The notes below the pieces were generated by a model, which ran no database searches, had not been told where the DNA came from, and saw nothing but the letters and a program-made list of their open reading frames with translations. A DNA stretch of 64,000 nucleotides, taken from the NCBI RefSeq assembly GCF_004027225.2, contig NC_044278.2, forward strand, positions 82,224,923-82,288,922, given 5' to 3'. Shown here in pieces: positions 34,459-47,700 of the stretch (positions are counted from its first letter, which is position 1; the number at the start of each line of letters is the position of its first letter). A program made the translations under genes and the position numbers. The DNA comes from Strigops habroptila. Taxonomy: Eukaryota > Chordata > Aves > Psittaciformes > Psittacidae.

Positions 34459-35554
34459 TATAGTAAGTAGTATTGGGAATTAAACATAAAAGGGAAGTAA
34501 GAGTGTAATGGTTTACAAATAGGAAGGCTGCACCACTCTCTTAATGATGTACTGAGACCAACTAACCTTCTCGCACCTTCTTACATTCCCTCAACAGGGT
34601 ACCAGAGCATCAGTTTGGACAAAGTGCTCTTAGGAGGCACTGGTGGAGTCAGGTGATCCACTTCAAGATTAGTGGGCTTCTTTGGGCATAAACTTTATTT
34701 CTAATAAAATTCAACTTCAGGGGTTTGGTTTTTTTTGTAATTGTGGAAAAGTACAAAACTTCCATAACTAGAATGGAGTTGTCATGCAGCTGTTCACAAG
34801 GAAAATCTAATTAAAAGAACTAGCCTGGTATTAAAATCAAAGCCCCTGTTTTTAACAGTTTGCAGTCTACTATAAAAATATATATACATTCCAGGGACTC
34901 GTTTCTGGGCCATTAGTTTTATTGCTTCCTCATGAAGTCAGAGCCGAGTTCCACCACTACTCCTTTAGACTGACGCTGATGCTCAGCCCAGCCCTGCTCT
35001 CCTCACACTCCCAGCAGTTCACTCCTGTCCAGCGACTCTTTCTTGGCACCACTGCTAGCATTCCTGAAGCCACACAATAGATCTGGTCAGGGAAAAAGCA
35101 ATCGAACAAAAACTAAACGCTCCTTTTTCTCTGCCCCCCTGCAAAAAATTTCCCTCATGCCTTTTTAAGTTGTGCCTTAAAATGTAGGTAGTTTTGCAGT
35201 TACACTGGCTCCGATGCAAGTTACCTCAGGTTTGCTCAGCCTATCCGAAATATTCCTATTCAAGCTCAAGTTAGGTCCAACCTTTCAAAACAAGGCTCCT
35301 CATGGAATCTATCCTAATCACAGAAAGAACACAATTCGAAAAACCAAACCTATTGTGGTTTCCTTATACCAAGTCTAGCTGCCTTAATTTTCAAAAGGGT
35401 TGCTGAATGATACCAGTACATTTGTTCATAAAACCTGATGAACCCCACATTATTTAAAAACCCCCTTAATACATACCAGACAATTTATTACATTTGCATT
35501 AAAAAAACCAAATAGTATGTATAATCCAGGTAACTGAGGTCATAAACATAAAAA

Positions 35555-35560
35555 TTTATT
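35555..35560 (-). terminator. BORA: BORA proximal polyadenylation signal AATAAA
   Basis: Read on the minus strand, AATAAA lies 34 nt beyond the proposed stop, implying a very short 3' UTR. Other AATAAA signals at 34.9 kb and 32.63 kb could serve a longer form. Confidence 0.5.
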
Positions 35561-35593
35561 AGACAACACAATTTAAACTTCTCCATCACAGAA

Positions 35594-35779
35594 CTACATA
35601 TTGCTTTTGTGAAATCCCTGAACTTGATTTTCATTTTGATGTTTCCAGGCAGAAATGTTGCAAGTTGCATTTTGACCAAATACTGTACAATGTGGTTTTG
35701 CTTTTTGGAAGCAGGATTGCTTCTCTGGAGATTTTGCTCTCAGCAACTGATTGTCCTTATGGTTTAAAACAGAAAACTC
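35594..35779 (-). CDS. BORA: BORA last coding exon with stop codon, residues 539-599
   Basis: Acceptor TTAACCTAG ends at 35780. It is open in phase 0 for 61 codons to TAG at 35596-35594, and an AATAAA follows 34 nt after the stop. Only short similarity to the human C-terminus is visible. Frame, acceptor and poly(A) signal agree, but conservation is weak. Confidence 0.7.
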   Translation of the reverse strand, partial: EFSVLNHKDNQLLRAKSPEKQSCFQKAKPHCTVFGQNATCNISAWKHQNENQVQGFHKSNM

Positions 35780-38700
35780 CTAGGTTAATAAGGAAAAGTT
35801 AATTTTAAAACCATTTTCACAAAAATTCCCCTGAAGAAACAAGATCCAAACTTTCTATTGGAAAATTTCTAATTATAATTAATACCTTAACCTCCCATCT
35901 CTCCCCTTATGAAATGAAAAAGAAATGAAAGATGTTTTCTCTGCACGAATCTTTGCTGTCAGCAAGAACCATCTCCTGCCAGAGCACACATGCTCTGAAT
36001 GAGCCAGACTGGATTCTTTCAGCCAGCAATGCCCATGCTTTTTGGGTTTTATATTCTCTGTAGGTTCTCTGTTGTGAGAGTTGAATGAAATACTTAATGC
36101 CACTGCACTTAAATCCTATTCCAAAATGCAAAGTTGGGCTTAGTCAGGATCTAGCAACTGAAAGCCTAGCAGTAGGAAAAGAGAGCTGCATGACATTTGC
36201 AAGTCTCTAGGACGGGTTTGAGACTAGGCAACTGATTTTGGTAAGTACCTTCAAATGTATAATCCATGTCCAACAGGGTGACTGGGGCAAGACCTCAGAG
36301 TAGGTGGGTACTTCTAGAAGTTTAAGATAAAATAGCCCATCTATTCTTCCTGCAAGGGCACATTTATCCTAATCTTAAATGAGCAGAGTTCAAAATTTCA
36401 TAGAATCATAGAATAGTTTGGGTTGGAAGGGACCTTAAAGATCATCTAGTTCCAACCCCCCTGCCACAGGCAGGGACACCTTCCACTAGACCAGGTTGCT
36501 CAAAGCCCCATCCAATGTGACCATGAACACTGCCAGGGATGGGGCAGCCACAACTTCTCTGGGCAAATGGACATTTGATGTCAATGGTCTATCAGGCACC
36601 ATCAGTCTGCTCTTTACCTCAGCAGCGCAGTGGCTATTAGCATGTCAGCTACAGAAGTGAAGTCAGGACTGAATGGGCTTACTTGAGGCTTTTCATAATC
36701 TGGTACTACTAGTCAGTACTGTCTCTCCTTTAAGGACTGTAAATGATGCTACATAGTAGACCATAAGCTACTAAGTTTATAAGACCACAATTACTAAGTG
36801 AGAGGAGATGATCTTTGCTCTCTCCTCCAAAGAAACTAACCTTGCTTCCCACTGTCTAGAAGTAGAACACTTTCCCATCACTCACCAGAGCTTGGGAGCC
36901 TTGCTAAGTATGTGCTGTCTTTTGTAATTTATTTAGTTTTAAGACAGGTCAAAGGGCTTGTAATTAAAAGACTGTACTCAAGCAGAAAGTTCCCCACCAA
37001 GTCAGCATTGACAGGTATGGACTAGGAAACTCAAGGCTGGTTTATGAAAACAAGTAGCAGAGAAATATTCCCCTAAAATGCGCTTCTCCAAAAGCACACA
37101 TCTAAAAATTTTGCAATAAAAAAAGCAGCAAGAACAACAGAAACAAGAGACTACGATACTTCAGAAGCCATGAGCAGCCTCACAACTACCTCTCATGCAT
37201 ATACCTCACTTTCCTCTGAAACTACCTCTGCCTTTGTCATAGAACACATTAATTCTACTGCTAGTTTGTCCTGCACTTACTCCTTGTTTTCAGCATAATA
37301 CTTGAAATGTTACATTAACACAGTCTCTATAACCACCTGACGGTCTCTCGCCTCAGGCTTCCCAAAACTGAGTAAAACAAGGAACAGATGGTTCAGGTGG
37401 GAAGCCTGTCACTTCTGTATCACAATTTAACTCCTACCTTTGTTCTAAGCAGCTGAGATTTATTCTGAAACATGTTAGTGTTCACATCATTTTCTCTGCA
37501 ACTGTTTTGGGCCCCCGCAGTATCCATAATGCTGCTTCCACAAGTCTGTGTACTATAACCACTGTCCACCTGAAATCAAGAAGCAGGGCTTTAAAAATGT
37601 ACCACAATTTAACACCAATAAACCCCTCATAATCAAATGCAAGCCCTATCAGGTAACAGAACTTAGTCCCACAAACCAACTATCACCAGGTAATAACAAA
37701 AGCAAATTGTAAACAGGTCTGTCAGAATTATAGAATCATAGAACAGATCGGGTTGGAAGGGACCTTCAAAGGTCAGTTAGTCCAACTCTCTGCAGCAAGC
37801 AGGGACATCTTGAACTAGATCAGAATTACCTTGGATTAAATGTATTACTGTATATAGTAACAAAAATTGCTATGATGACTCCACTGCAAGAGGAAAAAGG
37901 GAACGGGGATAAAGGATAAAAGTCACAAATAACCACCTGCATGCCACATCCATTAAGAGAAAAATAGACAATTACTTCCAGAAGAGCATACATATTAGAA
38001 GCGATTATGTTGAGCTCAGTTTTAACGATTTTTATGTTTACCTGAATACTACTGTTGTCACATGGAATTGCACTGCTTTCTGCAAGAGGTGACATGTACA
38101 TGCGAGAGTTTTCAATACTGAAAGTAATCCCTGTCATAAAGCTGGTCATTGGTGCATTGCTATTGCCAATTGTTTCTTTTATCCAAGTGTTTTCCTCTGA
38201 CACTTCAGCTATGTCAGCCATATCTACAGTATTATTTTCCTTGGAGCCTTCTATATCCTGAAACGATGACAGCCTTTGATGACAAGCTTCTGAGTGATCT
38301 GGTGCAATAGACACAGTTGCTACCACAAGATGTGTGCCGTGTGTAAAAGTATCCCCATCTTGCTGGCGTAAGGTTATTCCATTATCCATTTCTGGGAACC
38401 GAACTTCTGCTGAAGCAGCATTCTCCTTGTCTTCCCCATCCTCACCGTGGTTCTCAACTGCAATCGGTAACCTAATGACGGAAGTCTGAAACTGGGTAGC
38501 TCTTCTGCATGCTCCAAGCCTCATAGGAGAAGACTTTTGAATTGGAGAACAACCATCTATATAAGGACTTTTTGTAGCTGGGGGTGTCATTTTATTTGAG
38601 GAAGAAGGAATATCTGGAGAACAAAATGTAAATTTTCTTTGGTCTGTAAAAAACAAAGTTATTCTGTGAGATACCAGGTGGAGATAAAGTCATCATCCTC

Positions 38701-41700
38701 AAAGCCCTAGGGTCCTTTGAATCATTACAGCCAACCACAGAGTATTTGACTGACTGCTGTCTCCCGGCTCCAAGGCCTGCTTAAATAAATAAATAAATAA
38801 ATAAATAATAACCAAGCAACAAAAATCCCCAAAACCAAACAAACCAACAAAAGCCCCTAAACAAAAACACACCAGCACATTTAAACTATCATGGTAATGG
38901 CAAGTTTTTACCCAATTTTACCACCAAATCTGTTTCCAATGACATGGTTTGCTGTACTGGAAGCCTCACATTTTCGAATGTCAATACTATACAAAAGAAA
39001 ATGTGTGAAGGCTGGTTCTGTGGCTTTTTTCAGAACAAATATCAATACACATGTTCTGTATGCATTTAAAAAAGAAAAACGATGGGCCAACAGTAAAGTT
39101 TTCAAGAAAATCAAACAAGTGAGAAAACACCTGTGTAATCTCCACATGAAATGGTGTTGAAATACCCCAAGGCTCACCAGAGTAAAACAATGTATAAACA
39201 TGGCATTAAGCCTTACCAGGTAATGGACAGAACAGGAAATGCTGACATCTTTTAGAGCAATGAGGACACAAAATGTTTATAATTTCTTCACTAGTCAGTT
39301 TCCTTTCAAATAATCTTCACAGTCACACGATTTGAAAACTCGAGATAAACATTCTGTGTCCAATTAAAATGCTTCAGGTTGGGCCAAATCAGATTATGAC
39401 CTGACTTTGTTCAGGCATTTAAACCCCCTCCTCAGATTAATCCTTTAAAGGCTGGGGGTTTTTTTCGTTCCTATTTGGTCTCAATTCCTTCTTCAAGGAT
39501 ACTTTGCCTAGTTGATTTTTTGCAAGCAGATAGATTTCACTGTTTCACATCATTAAGGTTTTTCATGGCTAAACAGCAAATGTGTCATATAGGAGGCGAC
39601 TGCTACTCACTCACAGTAACACTCTCTGAACAGCGAACAGTTCCAGTAAGAATGCAGCAGTTTTTATAATAAAAATATGTAAATCAAGAAAGAAAGCATA
39701 ACACATACACAGTTAAACCATACCTGACAGTGGTGTCTTTCTTATGTGAAAAGCAATCGGTGAAAAAGCAGGAGAACCATTAGGTGCAGGAGACCCTTGT
39801 GGAAACGTGGGACTGGTTATACTTCCCAGACTGTAAATACTTGCTCCTCCCTGAATGGGACTTGATGAAATCTGACCCTTCAGTTTGAGAGAGAGAAGGG
39901 GGGAAAAAAAAAAGAAAGAAGGCATATTTTCATAATGTAAATTTTGACTAATCTGTAAATAGAAAAACCATTCTAACTAAAAAGCTTAATATGGCAGCAC
40001 TGAGGAAAACTAATCCTGTACAATTGCAATCTCTATCATTAGTTTATCTTAAATATTCCAGTTGTAGCTCTTCACTTGTACTTTATGCCTCCACAATAGG
40101 AAAAGAGCAATGGACTTAAACTGGCACATAATACCAACTAAAACTGTAACATCCATTGTAATTAAGAACTATGAGAAGCCTTAACAGGGAATTAATGCTA
40201 TCTGTGTATACAGTCAAGTATTTAATCCCAATTTCTTACTCATACCAATGCAGATGGAGGCCAACCACTATATACATTCTAATGGAATCAGTGTTATCTG
40301 AATTTAACTCAGCAGCAGACAAAATACTTCTCCTTAAGAAGAAAGAATAGTGGTTGTGATCTTGCTTAAGAGTATGGTGCAAGAAGTCACTTGAGTAGTG
40401 CTGTAGGAACACTGTAGGAATGGTTTACTCGGTTACTACAGTGAAGACTTTCTTTAAGCCACACTCTAGCTCAGGTAGTCTTTTTTTCCACCCACTTCAG
40501 CTGTCAAACAGAAGAAACTGTACCACCTAAACCAGTTTAGCTGTGACACTTCCACCTGGGAATAAGATTCATCTGACTTAATTTAAAAAACAGACATTAT
40601 GTTCTGTGTTCTAATAAATGTCTCTTCATCTGAAATCTCTGGCCAATGGAAAAGAAAAAGGCATATTTAGCACTGCATTCAAAGATCCACAAGTCATTTC
40701 CTCCACTACAAATGAGTTTAGGAGTTATAAGGGAAATAATTACATCACCTGTTCATATCAGCTAGTATCTTAGACAGCAGTTCACGGATTTAAACAGGTC
40801 TTTTGCTGTATACACATTTTATATATATATAAGAAAGGTTTCAACATGCTTTCAGCAAATCTTGTATATGTATTGATTCCTACTTCCTTTTCGTAAAATT
40901 AAAGCATAATTCTTTCTGTACAAGAGAATAGCATCCCAACATAATAGTTTGATATAATAAGAAGTCAGTGATAAATTATTTCAAAACTTTTCTTCACGTT
41001 TTTTCCAACTATTGGAATTTGGAGGGGGAAAAAACCAACAAAACCCAACTCACAAAACACACACTACCAAAACCCAAGCCACAAAAGCACCCTTTGGCCT
41101 AACACCTACGCTCTCATAAAACAGTTGCAGCTTATTAAAAAGATGACTGTTTCCCTTGTGAAGTCTGTTAGAACACAGAGTCAGGCTGCTGCAAGAACTA
41201 CTCCTGTGCCAAGCCAGCCACATCCCACCCAGCACCCAAACCAGGTTACTTACTGAACTAGGTGTTTCTAGAGGGCTTCTGCACCGAACTGGAGAGATGT
41301 CTATTGAACAAAGCACTCCAAGTGGCTGACTACCACATGGACTATGTGGAGAAATCGACAAACACTCAGACACACTTCCATTTTCTTCTAAAAACAGCTT
41401 TCTTCTGAGTGACGAAGAGCTCAGATTTCCCTGAGACTGATCTGAAAATTCATCAGTTCTGATATATTCACCTAGAAATGTCGGGTACAAGTCATTTCCA
41501 GTAAGAATGCAAGAAAAAATTCTATTACAGAGACATATATAACTAAATTAAAATATTTAATCCAATCTACCATCAAATAATCGATCTAATTTAGGCACCT
41601 ATCCCAAACGATCATTTATCATCATTACAAAGAGTCCACTGTGTCTACTAAGGTTCCACTTCTGCCTATTATGATTTAATACTAAAGTCTGCATTTAAAA

Positions 41701-44700
41701 AAAATACATAAATACTGGCTAACATCTACTTAATGGCCTTTTCACATCTGTGTATTATTCTTCACATCCAACTTGTGAAAAAGGGATTACTATACTACCC
41801 AAGCAAAACTAGACCTTTTTTCAGGTCTCCCATATGATTTGATCATAATCATGATACATCGTCCAAAGGCAAACCAGTCAACTCGAAGTCAAGGCAAAAA
41901 GCACACCGATGTTAACAAAGACCCATTAAAATACGCTACGATTTACCGTATCAGTTTTTTGCTTTTACTCTATTCTAAATGGATATTCCTTGTAGAATAA
42001 TTTTTTCCTGAATTCACAAACTATGCATTGATGGAAGCATTCGTTAAGATGACATATGATAGCAATCAATATGGTTCTGATTTTCTGTTTTAATTTTGAT
42101 GGCCCACAATCACGGCTGCCAATACAGGAACAGGAATGTGCAGCCAAAAACCTCTGAGCTAGCTATACCCGCTATTCCCACACAGAAGCCCCTTGCCTGA
42201 GAAGCTGGCAGCAATTGCTTGATAAAGCAGTTACAATCAGACAATTAATTTGGACTCTTGCCTCCCCACTCAGCGGTCACAGCTTTTTTGCCACCACACA
42301 ACTTCCAGTCATCACCATGGCTTCAGTTCTATGAAAGACACAGACTTATAGCATTGCTTTGCTCGAGGCAAAGTTGGGCTATGAGCCTCGTAGCCAGCAA
42401 TGTGAAGTTGAACAGATGTAAGTTACGTAAAGGCTCTATTTGGGGGAGGCAGGGCATGCCTTCTGCTTCCTACCTTTTTTGCATTCAGAATCATTAATCA
42501 CTTTGCAATTGTTCTCCATATCCCTCCTCTTTTATCTTTATGTCTACACTCAAAGCATATCATTTAAGTCAGCTGTCCCATGAAATACGCAGTAACTGTT
42601 TATTTAGACCACGGACTTAAAACTTTCACTCATACATTAAGTTTTCAATACTTCATAAGACAAGAAGACCCCAACAAACAATACAAGTTTTCTATTTAGA
42701 CATTCATAATTAAATTTAGATATGACACAACATACCTAGTATTTTCTCTAAATTAAAATCCACTGGCAAAGACAGTACTGTCTGACAAGCAGCTGCAATG
42801 AATAAAACCAACAAAATTAGCTTTCAGTGTCCTTTGACTGAAGCTGTAGAAACAAAAATCCACTTTCAAATTGCATTGCAATTAAGCCGTTTAAGTCACA
42901 GTTGCAATAAGGAAAAGAATTAGTTAAAGCTAGGATTCTGATTTGAGAACAACTATGTGCAGCACACTCAGTCCTAGAGGTAAACAAAACAAGGGTTGTA
43001 ACATAAAAGCCTCTAGAGGGGCATTCTGAACTGAAGAGAGATGTCTCTGAAGAAAAGGATTCAAAAGGAAATGGGAGAAAAGTCATCAAAATACCCTGGG
43101 GAAAAGCACTGTTTATTTCTCTAAAATGAAACAGTTTAAAAAGATTTCTGCTATTTATGTGGAAGAGAAAATAATCAAGATTCTCTAACCCGAAACGATC
43201 CAACACATTAAAGGCTTCTTAAAACTGTAATTTACCCATAAACCTGAGGCTTAGATTCACTTTTTAATTCAGAAAAGATGCATGCATTGAGTTGAAAAAA
43301 ATGCACTCCACACTCTACAGATGACTTCAGTTTTTACTTTGGAAAAAATATGAAAGATTGTTATAGAATTAAATTACTATGAGAAACGGATATTAAAAGT
43401 AATAGTACCATACACTACAATAAAAAAAAGTATTTCTACAGGAATATTAACAAAAAAATTACTGCCTTTTGAAATCAAATAGCCATTAAAAAAATGGGTG
43501 GTTTGCTTCAGAAAAAGCCTGTAATTTCAGACATTGTCTTTTACCCACCATTGCTTTTCCCAGGCTGCAAAGTTAGTTGTCTTCCAATTGGAGAAAGGTT
43601 ATTTAGATCTATGGCTGTAAAACAGATGATAAGAACTTAAATTTAAGCATGCATTGCATACAGTTTTGAAACCAAGCAGCAGTAAGTTAGAGTATTTAAC
43701 ACAACCAAAGTAGGGAGTACTGAAAAAGGTTACCATTATAGCTGATTAAGAGAATTTCAGCACCTTTCTATCCAAAAAAAGCTTAGCGAAATAGCATCAA
43801 CTTTGCCTAAATCTTTGTCTCCTGCAGCCTCCTCTACATTGCAGATATTTAAAACAAACTCAAGTTTGTGCTTAGCCAAACAGGCTGTGTTCAAGTAAAA
43901 CACATTTCCAGAAAATCATGCAGTTTGAACATGAAGACAAAGATGAAGAATCTACTATTCCGGGCTTTTTTTTACACAGCTAAGGAACACATTATACCAT
44001 CTTTTTTCAGCACGCACTTTCCCTAGGTCTAGGACCATCGCTTATGTTCTCTGCCAAAGAAGTGATGATCATACAGTTGACAATTAAAAATACACTATCC
44101 ACAAGCTGCATTTCCTTGATAAAAAATTTTAAGTTTAGCCTCTTCCAAATCTTGCAAAAATCCCCACTTACTTCAGAATCTCCTACCAAACAATATTGAG
44201 TGCAAACAGCTGACATTTGTCCAACCTGTAATGTATTTACTATGTATTCTATTGGTTATATAGAAACTTTAATAACAGCAGCATTAATAATAAAATCTAA
44301 TAATGGTATAAACAAAATAAATAGAACACCCACACTACATAACAGTGACAGTGAGCTAGCAGGACACAAAGAGGACAACAGGAATTTTACACAGCAAGTA
44401 AGGGTCAAAAAATACAGAACTCAGTTTCCCATATATTTATATTGGCAGGAAAGCAGTCCGAATAATTCAGAGGTGCAGCTATCAGAAGAGTGAAGTAGAA
44501 GACTTGGCTATTACCAGTGCTGACGCTGCAAAGTTTTGAGCTTGAAGACAAGTTATGAAAGGAAAAAAACATAAGAACAGGAACCAAAAATAACAAAAAA
44601 GAAAATTGTAGAAGATTCTGGATTAAAAAATAATTTTTAAACAAAGAAAGCACTCTGAGAGAACAGCTAAAAATCTACCAGTTGTGCCATCTTTTATCAT

Positions 44701-47700
44701 TGGTTCTTAGAATTTAAATCAAGGTTGAAAAAAAATCATGCTTGATGATTTCTCCAAAAGCTAGGCTAATTGTGGGTGACACACAGAAGCAACTTACATT
44801 TACCTGAATTAAACTGTGAAACTTGCTTGCCTTCATGTTCAGTCCAAGGAGAAGGAACTATGAGCCTCTTTGTGAAAAACTAGAGTAGAATAGAAACAAA
44901 CCATCTTAGCATTTTTAAAAACTGAAGACACTCAAATTTAGCTTAGTACCCTGAACAAGAAAAAATTAAGTCATACCTTTTGCAACTCACAGATCTGTAT
45001 TTTAAGAATTTTAACTCTTCCTTCCCCAAAACCTAAATCCATTATACCCCAAAAGGTAACCCCGAAGTTCTTTACAACACATACCACCCCAGATCTTTTG
45101 AGCCTGCAGAGTGAAAATTGTGCAACAGTTTCATTTAACACTGACTACTCATTTCGAAAAGGGAATTGTCTCTACCATACTTACTGAACAGTAGTTTAAC
45201 ATAATTATTTTAAATTTTTCAGTTTGTTGATTTTGACAATTAAGGCATTTTGCAGAACTGCTGAAGAGACAGTGAAAGGAAGAGGGCAACGAAGGCTTAT
45301 GGCAACCTTATCGAGTGTATTTGGCTAAAACAGGTTAGCAGCGAAACATTTATCAGTACTGGCACTAAAGTCTCTTTCTTTGAACCAGAAACTATTATCT
45401 GCTGTGACAGTCACACTCCAGAACACACTAATGCTGAGGAGATGAACACTATTACATAGCTTCATGAAATACATGGTAAATCCTGCTCTCACAATAAAAG
45501 ACTCAAAACAAATGAAAACGAAACAGCTTGAAACACCCAACTACTAAAGGCATAATTTTTACCAGTCATGGTTTTAAGCTGTTCAGCTGCATAATTCATT
45601 AGTTTATACCTAAAGAAGAATAAATATCCCTTTTAACGCAGATTTAGAACAAAAGAGCATGTTTGCTGCAGGTCAACTACCTAGCACCTTTATCGAATCA
45701 TAAATCATTTTTTCTTGTTAGAGACAGAAACTCCTAACGGCATGACACAATATAAAAAGGTCAATAACACTATCAAAACCATATTTTAATTGAAATAGCA
45801 CTGAAGATTTGAAACACTTTTCCTCCTCTGCTAGACAAATTGATGGTAAAAAATAAAACGAAAAGCAAACAGAAAGAATTACAAGCTATAAGAAGAAAGT
45901 CTTGCCTCCAACTAAGCAGACTTCGGAAGAAACAAAAAAAATCAAGGTTCTGTTGTATTTTTAAAAACGTAATAAAAGAAATTATGCTATCTCACACCAA
46001 CAGTTACTGTAAACCCTAAAATACCCAATTTTTAAACTAGAATTAAATATTTTTAAGGATTATCTTACTGCTACATTCCCACAAGCCAAGCAACACAAAA
46101 GAAACAAAATCTGCTGATTTGACCTACTGGTGTGTGAAACAAGATGGGAAGAAAAAGACCATGTGGGTTCCAACTACATCTGCAAGTGATGAGGACAGAA
46201 TATTGCTTTCTTACTGACCAGTCAAATATAATAGGATTCTGGGTTTTGAAATCCTATAATACATGTGGATCTTTTTTGCAGGTATGTAGCTAAAGCAAAT
46301 AAATACTTGATAGCATAAGAAGTTTTATTACCTCCTCAATGGCTTTTTGCCTTCTGTCTTCTGTCTCCTTATCAATTCTAAGTGACAAATGAAAAACAAC
46401 TCAATTATTAAAACCACTACATAACTGGGAAAAAAAGTCCAACCATGTAATCTTTACAGATGCTTAAGAGAAACATTATAAATGAAATTGCACTAAACAA
46501 TAAATCTTACTTTTTACTATCATGTGCAATAATCTCATGCTATAAATACAGAAATATGAATGCATTTCTCTGTTACTCCTGTTCATTTGAAAGATCTGTA
46601 CCATTTGTAAGTACATATTTGTAAGTCTTCTATTTATTTCTTGTATCGTCAAGTATTTTTGCCTGGACAAAAACTGGACAAAAAAAAAATCATAACAGGT
46701 CTTCCAAAATAATCATAGAATCACAGAATGGTTCCGGTTGGAACGGACCTTAAAGATCATCTAGTTCCAACCCCACTGCCAGAGGCAGGGACACCTTCCA
46801 CTAGACCAGACCTCAAAGCCATGTCCAGCCTGGCCTTGAACACTGCCAGGGATGGGGCAGCCACGGCTTCTCTGTGCAACCTGTTCCAGTGCCTCACCAC
46901 CCTCACGTTAAGTCTAACCTATACCTTTCAAAGAGTACTGGCTTACCTAGCTAGCTTTCTCAGCTCTACCCTTCTGCAGGAGTCCCGAAGACCAAAGAAG
47001 CCTACACTTCATAGGTCTTGGTATGGAACACTCCGAGAAGATAAATTGTGTTGTGACAAGGAGCATAAAAGGTAGCTTGGTAACAATCACTGGCAAGACA
47101 TTTTCTTGCTTCTGTTGATTGCTTTTATCTGGCTGTCTTCCAAACTGCAGTTAGAGCAGATCAGCAATTCTTAACATTAAAAAGAGTGACACAGAGGCAG
47201 CCTCATCTAAATATTATATCTACATTAGGGACACATGAAAATCTATGCTAAAAGATTTGAATAAAATGTCTTCAATGCTGCGCTGAAATGTCAATAAAGC
47301 AGAAGAACAGTGTTCTAGTATTCAAGCAAGGTAACTGCATAAAAACAGACTGTAAGTTACCTATCATGACTCAAATACATTGCTTGGCGTTGAACATCTT
47401 CCAAGTCAATTTCCACAGGATTTATTACAGCAAGCTGATCAATAGACCATCTAAATTTTCCTGGTGTCTAAAAAAAAAAAACAAAAAAAAAAACCGACAT
47501 GAACATTTTAGTGCTTGCTTGTCTCAAAAGATAAAAATAAAACCACAGGACAAATCTCAATGGAACAATGCAATCATAACTTCCATATAGTTTCTGTCAG
47601 AGACTATCAAAAGTTTCCATTTGAATTATCTATTAAAAGAGTAAGTCAATCCAGCTTCTTTATCCTGGTAGTGGTATTACAATGATTTACAAGATAATAT

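Larger units (their letters stand above)
31450..35534. other. Tail-to-tail interval between DIS3 and BORA
   Basis: No coding gene is supported here. It is AT-rich and contains a CR1 fragment (32,125-32,345). Minus-strand AATAAA signals near 34,915 and at 32,634-32,629 mean that a longer BORA 3' UTR could cover most of it. Confidence 0.5.
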
